Assembly: GCA_011033025.1 (NCBI GenBank)
Contig: WFMF01000068.1
Coordinates: forward strand, 1-64,000
Reading direction: 5' to 3'
Source: Beroe forskalii
Taxonomy: Eukaryota; Ctenophora; Nuda; Beroida; Beroidae
Length of the DNA: 64,000 nt
The position numbers and the translations under genes are program-made. Shown here piece after piece: positions 57,723-64,000 of the stretch. Numbering within the stretch: the stretch's first letter is position 1; each line of letters begins with the position of its first letter. The notes under the pieces were generated by a model, which saw nothing but the letters and a program-made list of their open reading frames with translations, was not told where the DNA came from and searched no databases.

Positions 57723-58187
57723 TCAACTTGTGGACCCTAAGAACAGACTCCTGAACTCAGAGAACGAGATTTTACCATCGCTATTCAAGTCCGCTTCCTC
57801 CAACAAATACACTACATCTTCATGAGACACTCCTACATCCGCCGTCTGCATAGCATCCGCCACTTCATCCAACGTTACATCTCCACTCCCGTCTATATCT
57901 ATCATACTGAACGCATTGATGACGTCATCATTCGTATAATGCTCGGCTAAAATCTCCTCGATGTACGTCATCAACTCATCAAAATCCACAGTTCCATCCT
58001 CGTCACTATCAATATGTTCCAGGAAGATCTTTATGTCTTCCTGACGTACTATGACGTTGAAGTTAGCGAACATCTTTGAGTTCCGATACGTCGAGGGCGC
58101 CGTTTTCGTCTTTGTCACACAGCATGAAGAACTTCATTATTTCTTCTTCCTCTTGGACGGTGAGGGAGGCTTTAAATGCACTCATAT
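57723..58187 (-). CDS. Calmodulin/troponin C-like four-EF-hand protein, frame break, 5' exon missing
   Basis: A small Ca2+-binding protein with four EF-hands, about 154 aa from M at 58185, near calmodulin and troponin C in size. The loops are DKDENGALDVSE, DSDEDGTVDFDE, DIDGSGDVTLDE and DLNSDGKISFSE, each with acidic position 1, Gly at 6 and Glu at 12, so all four look able to bind Ca2+. The coding exon follows an acceptor TTCATTCTAG at 58188, so the true start may be in an upstream exon. Between loops 1 and 2 the frame shifts (near 58070-58085, at the CAAAG of ELK): one extra base, or two missing, would restore the usual 23-24 residue spacing. It resembles invertebrate calmodulin-like or sarcoplasmic proteins; I cannot name an orthologue. 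Confidence 0.85.
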
Positions 58188-58189
58188 CT

Positions 58190-59340
58190 AGAATGAATGT
58201 GATGTAGAGGGTAAGATATCTTATAAATGCAATAAATAGAGTTGGATCTAAATACAAATCATAATTCTAATAAATGCAATGACAAAAAGGGAAAAATATA
58301 CAAATCACGTGATACGTTCCAATGGAAGAATGAAGCAATGAGCTTTATACAAGGTCATCGAAATGCAAATATCATAGTAAGGAGTCATTGGGTTATACAT
58401 GTTCATAAAGACCCTATTTTAGCGGATTGTTTCAGTGCATAATAGCATATTATCTCGTTAAGGGCATTGACAACGCCATCTAGTGTTCTATCCAACACAT
58501 TGGACAATGGGCAGGGTGTCGTCATTAGGTTGCTACAATAGGTCCATTGTGTGGAACGTGTGTGACGAAATTCATACATTTTTTAGATGGAAAAGTCTCC
58601 CATGGAAGGGGAGGGGGCAATTTCAATAATCAAACTAATATGAAAAAATCAAGTGCAGTTAACATGAAGAATCAATGAAACAGAATAGTGAATCATTCTG
58701 TAGAAATCTAGCAAAGAAGCTTCACTGGAAGATCAACAGAAGAGTCAAACGACCAATGAAACACCTATAGAGCACTTTCCAAAACTCCAAGTGCTCCTCC
58801 CGATCTCATATATTGATTGGTGCTAGTTGAGAGATCTCTACCGATGCCAAGGCCAGGCTATCACATTCCACTTATCACTTACACTTTGTCATTGACTCGC
58901 GATAAGGATGAAACGTCCAATTACGAATAAGAAACATGCTAAACTTCCTGGCAGCTACCAGCTACCATTCACCTGCTACTACAGGAAACTCCTATCGATA
59001 AAACTGAGTTATTGTAGCACAAAATCTCGTTCCAAACAGGAAGCTCCTGCTTGATAAAATACAAAGTTCCGACGAAAATCGATGAGAACTATTCTGTAAA
59101 TTGGGTGAATTGGAGGACAGTCCTCAAATGGGAAGAGAGTCTGCATGTAGAGAAGAGGAGGAGGAGGAGGAAAGGAGGAGGAGGAGGAAAGGAGGAGGGG
59201 AAGGAGATGTAGACAATATGAGCTGTCGGCCAATATAAGCGAGGCATGTTCTCCCCGGAATTGCTGCATAATGACTCAAAGTATTATAGGTACTTATAAT
59301 ATCCCTTTGTTACTTCATTAATTGTCGAGCTCCGACATCA
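58190..59340. other. Region upstream of the EF-hand gene
   Basis: No second exon of the EF-hand gene could be identified with confidence. A purine-rich GGAGGAGGAGGAAA run is at 59156-59210, and a TCACGTGA E-box near 58306. Confidence 0.35.
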
Positions 59341-59346
59341 GGCGGC

Positions 59347-59560
59347 GTGACGTCAGTGAAACACTGTGGTAATGTCTGATGATGACGTCACTAAGCAACG
59401 CGTACACCTTCATAAATCTCCTAAATGAGAGTGCTACTGTGGGTCTACCTACCTTCTACAGAGTATCAATATTACGGCAAACATTGCCAAGACAGCAGAA
59501 GGAGATATATCGCCCCTAGTATCCCATTGGCTCAGTGTATCTCCGATTTATATATCTATA
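59347..59560 (+). promoter_or_regulatory. Promoter-like cluster: two CREs, CCAAT, TATA-like run
   Basis: Perfect CRE palindromes TGACGTCA are at about 59348 and 59384. An X-box half site (AAGCAACGCG) is near 59393, an inverted CCAAT (CCCATTGGCTC) near 59523, and TTTATATATCTATATATTT near 59546. The order fits a + strand promoter, with a likely start around 59580. The elements are seen; their function is inferred. Confidence 0.5.
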
Positions 59561-59800
59561 TATTTACTCTTTTTAAACGGTGTTGCGACGAGATACGTGC
59601 GTGCTTCAGTCTGATTTCGTCAGTAGAGACATTATAGTGATCATATGCCCATGTGAACAATGAGCGATTTATATATAAAGAAAACAGAGATATATATGGT
59701 AGAAGCAGCACAAAAATACAAAGGAATTCCTGGGGAAAATGAACATATAAGCTAAAAATTTAAAATAGATTGATGTCAGCAGCAAGGCACAGATCTCTGA

Positions 59801-59813
59801 GTTGCCTAGCAAC
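59801..59813. promoter_or_regulatory. RFX X-box GTTGCCTAGCAAC
   Basis: The 13-mer matches the X-box consensus GTNRCC-(0-3)N-RGYAAC on both half sites. In animals such sites near promoters are bound by RFX factors and mark ciliary genes. It lies about 0.6 kb before the ATG of the unrecognised gene at 60403. Confidence 0.6.
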
Positions 59814-59960
59814 GCGAAGAAGCTGTGGCATATTCCCAGATTACCAGCGAGAAGAAATATTGTCGTGTATATAAACTCATGTATCTCTTTGATTTGTAAG
59901 AGTAATTATGAGTTAACGGACTTAATTCATTAACTGAGTAACTTTTACAAAGCTGACCGT

Positions 59961-59991
59961 CTCTTGCTACTTCCAACAGAAGTAGCAAGAG
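59961..59991. repeat. Perfect 13-bp hairpin, 5-base loop
   Basis: CTCTTGCTACTTC, loop CAACA, GAAGTAGCAAGAG. It could fold in DNA or in a transcript leader, since it lies between the promoter-like region and the first coding exon of the downstream gene. It is too short for a miRNA precursor. Confidence 0.85.
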
Positions 59992-60402
59992 TACTCTCCT
60001 TAGACTGTGCGTTATTATTGACGGTTTCAGGGCAATGGCAAGGGCACTGGCCAAGTTGCGGTACCCCACCTAAAAACCTATTTTCTAAAGCCTATGTTTT
60101 GATCCCACCGGTCATTGACCCTTGAATATCCTAAATCCTTGATATATTCTCGGCTTCAGGTGGAATTCTACGACTTTTGCCTATTCTAGATCGCTTTCTT
60201 CCGGTAATAGTATTTGCTGGTGGCTTTGAAGATTGTAATAGAACGATAAACTCAACATTCACCCAACGATAAGACTTGTTGATTTCAGGTTATGACTCTT
60301 GGGACAGGATTTGATGTTCAAGAATGAAATGAAAGCTGCAGAAGTTGTTATTGAGTTAGCGGTGAAAGGAAGTTCAGGGCTGAAGACAACCTTCAGACAA
60401 AG

Positions 60403-60895
60403 ATGAAGAACACGCCAAACAACTTGCTGAGAACAAGAATCATTCCAAGAAAAGGGAGCGATCTTATTGAAAAACTACAACAAACCAAGGAGCTCTCTCC
60501 CAGACGAAAGTTTTTAAGCGTTTTACTGATGACTCAGAGTTATCCCCGTTTCGTGCTTAACTTCTCGCCACTTTCACTTGGCTGTGGCTTTGTCAACAAG
60601 TGTTAGGCGAGAGGGCTGGCCCCACAGCCGGTTTGCACGTTAACCCCGATTACAAGGGGGCGGGCCACAGCACTCTGCGTGCTGTCCAATTTGAACTTTT
60701 TCAATTTACAGTCTGATTTCCTAATCTTTTAATGTTTTACTTTGCCAGGAAGGACAATGCTTGTCGATAAAGAACTACTTCTTGAGCTTATAGCATCATG
60801 CAGTGGGATGAGTATTAAAGATGCTATGACTTCAATACTCGATATGTCCTTGACAATTCAAGATGGGCAATTTTTCGACCAGAAAGATGATACAG
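60403..60895 (+). CDS. Partial unrecognised gene: candidate first exon and a good internal exon
   Basis: Two coding-like pieces. The first has an acceptor-like GATTTCAG at about 60289, then an ATG at 60403 opening a basic frame (MKNTPNNLLRTRIIPRKGSD, then LSPRRK) up to 60606; its donor is unclear. The second, 60749-60895, lies between TTTGCCAG and a weak donor GTCATT and reads MLVDKELLLELIASCSGMSI, KDAMTSILDM and FFDQKDDT in one open frame, with codon use clearly unlike the flanks. I do not recognise the protein. Further exons were not found before the satellite, so the gene may continue beyond it. The upstream X-box hints at a ciliary role, which is inference only. Confidence 0.4.
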
Positions 60896-61139
60896 GTCAT
60901 TTTCCACGTTGAAATATTCCAATAGCTACTTTCTACCTGTATTCTTATATTTATTGTTAATAAAAACACAAAAATCGTAATCCTTGTTCAAAAGATGTGA
61001 AGAATATAACAAATAATTGCTCTTGAAGTTTTTTGGTCCCAAGACCCCAAGAATCTACAATCCCTGTTCAAAATTATCAAAGCAATGAAAGTTTTTCAAG
61101 TAAATTTGCTATAAAAAAACGTGGGGCCTCTTTGCTCTT

Positions 61140-63745
61140 TATTTCAGAAGAATGAAAGCTTTATCGGGTCTCTAGACCCTTAAAGTTCTTATTTTCGTTC
61201 AAAAATAGGAGTGACGGTTCTTGCGTGGCAACCGGACAAAATAAAATTTAACCCCTTAGACCCTTACTGACCCCTTATTTCAGAGGGAAGGAAAATTTAT
61301 CGGGTCTTGAGACCCCGAAAATCGGAATCCTCGTTCAAAAATACCTTTGGAATGATGGTGCTTAGGAGACCATCAGCCGAAACAAAATTTGACCCCTTAG
61401 ACCCTTATTGACCCCTTATTTTCGAGGGAAGGAAGCGTCATGGTGATTTGAGACCTCGAAAATCGAAATCCTCGTTCAAAAATACCTTAGGAATGACTGT
61501 TCTTGGGAGGCAATCGGTCAAAATAAAATTTGACCCCTTAGACCCTTATTGACCCCTTATTTAAACAGGAAGGAAGCGTCATGGTGACTTGGGACCCGAA
61601 AATCGAAATCCTCGTTCAAAAATACCTTAGGAATGATGGTTCTTGGGAGTTCAACTGGACGAAAAAAAAATTTGATCCCTTAGACCCTTATAGACCCCTT
61701 ATTTTAGAGGGAAGGAAGCGTCTTGGTGACTTGAGACCTCGAAGATCGAAATCCTCGTTCAAATATACCTTAAGAATGACGATTCTTGGGAGTCAATCGG
61801 CCGAAATAAAATTTGACCCCTTAGACCCTTATAGACCCCTTATTTTAGAGGGAAAAAAGCGTCATGGTGACTTGAGACCTCGAAAATCGAAATCCTCGTT
61901 CAAAAATACCTTAAGAATGACGATTCTTGGGAGTCAATCGGCCGAAATAAAATTTGACCCCTTAGACCCTTATAGACCCCTTATTTTAGAGGGAAGGAAG
62001 CGTCATGGTGACTTGAGACCTCGAAAATCGAAATCCTCGTTCAAAAATACCTTAAGAATGACGATTCTTGGGAGTCAATCGGCCGAAATAAAATTTGACC
62101 CCTTAGACCCTTATAGACCCCTTATTTTAGAGGGAAGGAAGCGTCATGGTGATTTGAGACCTCGAAAATCGAAATCCTCGTTCAAAAATACCTTAGGAAT
62201 GACGATTCTTGGGAGTCAATCGGCCGAAATAAAATTTGACCCCATAGACCCTTATAGAACCCTTATTTTAGAGGGAAGGAAGCGTCATGGTGATTTGAGA
62301 CCTCGAAAATCGAAATCCTCGTTCAAAAATACCTTAAGAATGACGATTCTCGGGAGTCAATCGGCCGAAATAAAATTTGACCCTTAGACCCTTATAGACC
62401 CTTTATTTTAGAGGGAAGGAAGCGTCATGGTGACTTGAGACCTCGAAAATCGAAATCCTCGTCTAAAAAATACCTTAAGAATGACGATTCTTGGGAGTCA
62501 ATCGGCCGAAATAAAAATTTGACTTTTTTTAGACCCTTGTAGACCCCTTTTATTTTAGAGGGAAGGAAGCGTCATGGTGACTTGAGACCTCGAAAATCGA
62601 AATCCTCGTTCAAAAATACCTTAGGAATGACGATTCTTGGGAGTCAATCGGCCGAAATAAAATTTGACCCCTTAGACCCTTATAGACCCCTTATTTTAGA
62701 GGGAAGGAAGCGTCATGGTGATTTGAGAACCCGAAAATCGAAATCCTCGTTCAAAAATACCTTAAGAATGACGATTCTCGGGAGTCAATCGGCCGAAATA
62801 AAATTTGACCCCTTAGACCCTTATAGACCCCTTATTTTAGAGGGAAGGAAGCGTCATGGTGACTTGAGACCTCGAAAATCGAAATCCTCGTTCAAAAATA
62901 CCTAAGAAATGACGATTCTTGGGAGTCAATCGGCCGAAATAAAATTTGACCCCTTAGACCCTTATAGACCCCTTATTTTAGAGGGAAGGAAGCGTCATGG
63001 TGACTTGAGACCTCGAAAATCGAAATCCTCGTTCAAAAATACCTTAGGAATGACGATTCTTGGGATTCAATCGGTCGAAATAAAATTTGACCCCTTAGAC
63101 CCTTGTAGACCCCTTATTTTCGAGGGAAGGAAGCGTCATGGTGACTTGAAACCTCAAAATTCGAAATCCTCGTTCAAAATTACTTTAGGAATGACGGTTC
63201 TTGGGAGGCAATCGGCCGAAATGAAATTTGACCCCTACGACCCTTATTGACCCCTTATTTTAGAGGGAAGGAAGCGGCATGGTGACTCGAGACCTCGAAA
63301 ATCGAAATCCTCGTTCAAAAATACCTAAGGAATGACGATTCTTGGGAGTCAATCGGCCGAAATAAAATTTGACCCCTTAGACCCTTATAGACCCCTTATT
63401 TTAGAGGAAGGAAGCGTCATGGTGATTTGAGACCTCGAAAATCGAAATCCTCGTTCAAAAATACCTTAAGAATGACGATTCTTGGGAGTCAATCGGCCGA
63501 AATAAAATTTGACCCCTTAGACCCTTATAGACCCCTTATTTTAGAGGGAAGGAAGCGTCATGGTGACTTGAGACCTCGAAAATCGAAATCCTCGTTCAAA
63601 AATACCTTAGGAATGACGATTCTTGGGAGTCAATCGGCCGAAATAAAATTTGACCCCTTAGACCCTTATTGACCCCTTATTTTAGAGGGAAGGAAGCATC
63701 ATCGGGTCATGAGACCTCGAAAATCGAAATCCTCGTTCAAAAGTA
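61140..63745 (+). repeat. 141-bp tandem satellite, about 18 copies
   Basis: Units of 141 bp containing CCTCGAAAATCGAAATCCTC, GTTCAAAAATACCTTA, GGGAGTCAATCGGCCGAAAT and GACCCCTTAGACCCTTATAG. Central copies are almost identical; those at the left edge (61140-61560) and right end are diverged, as expected from unequal exchange. As 141 is 47 codons, one + strand frame stays open across several copies (longest 61581-62387, 268 codons; repeat motif FDPLDPYRPLILEGRKRHGD). The frame is broken by indels in other copies, so I treat it as non-coding. Confidence 0.95.
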
Positions 63746-64000
63746 CCCCTTAAAGGTCAACTGGCTGTGTAGCTAACCGGATATCCGGCAGGTAAGCCGG
63801 CTGTGTCGGAATAGTTCAAGACGATCTCAACTGCATTGACCGTGTTTGCGTTCATAAATGACGAAAAAGTCATGTGACTGTAGTTTCTGTCCGAGTGTTC
63901 GTTGAGCCGCGCAATGTCCGTGTGTTTGTCACGGTTTGTCGTTGTTCGTGGGTTGTATTTTGGAAATTTATTTTTTGAAAATGAAAAAATATTTTTTTAA
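63746..64000. other. Right flank of the satellite
   Basis: Unique sequence with a 12-bp palindrome CCGGATATCCGG at 63777-63788 and nearby GCCGGCTGTGTCGG. No gene recognised before the window ends. Confidence 0.4.

Noticed and set aside
61140..63745. Large repeat protein gene encoded by the 141-bp units
   Set aside because: The frame shifts between copies by indels, has no start or splice context of its own, and the edges decay without codon-biased change.
1..64000. tRNA, rRNA or snRNA genes
   Set aside because: I looked for B-box-like GGTTCGANTCC and obvious cloverleaf or rRNA words and found none that hold together. A covariance-model scan would be decisive.

Overview
This window is nuclear DNA from an animal, most likely a non-vertebrate marine metazoan. 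The genes are split by GT-AG introns of about 50 to 800 bp. Intergenic DNA is AT-rich and full of minisatellites and short non-autonomous DNA transposons. Several recognisable products are typical of animals (peroxisomal fatty acyl-CoA reductase, RNF185-like E3 ligase, selenoprotein T, SSU72, a VWA7-like secreted protein, a four-EF-hand protein). The species cannot be named from the sequence.

Layout on the + strand: a 14-exon fatty acyl-CoA reductase (849-6546, complete, 501 aa); a decayed mariner (8435-9755); an E-box cluster (11162-11446); a single-exon RNF185/RNF5-like RING ligase (14232-14835); selenoprotein T with an in-frame Sec TGA (16269-17918); a block of MITEs and a 25-bp palindromic minisatellite (18.0-24.5 kb); SSU72 (27237-29445) with an unusual N-terminal extension; an hAT-like element with 8-bp target duplication (29941-31385) followed by a 17-bp minisatellite; and a 22-exon VWA7-like gene (33335-39081). 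On the - strand: a 13-exon gene for an unrecognised basic, coiled-coil and disordered protein (44429-40204); a two-exon candidate microprotein (53864-47521); and an EF-hand protein (58187-57723). A promoter-like stretch with CRE, CCAAT, TATA-like and RFX X-box motifs (59.3-59.8 kb) precedes an unrecognised + strand gene (from about 60.4 kb). The window closes with a 141-bp tandem satellite (61.1-63.75 kb).

The genes look like unrelated housekeeping and cell-biology neighbours, not a pathway cluster. Two patterns stand out. First, fragments of exons that span or adjoin splice sites are found again, almost unchanged, inside the neighbouring intron in several unrelated genes. Second, a minisatellite core, GTGGTGTCA, occurs at five or more places, once inside an hAT-like transposon that could have spread it. 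Three genes (RNF185-like, SELENOT, EF-hand) show one frame break each in otherwise well-conserved coding sequence. That pattern fits consensus indel errors better than three independent pseudogenes.
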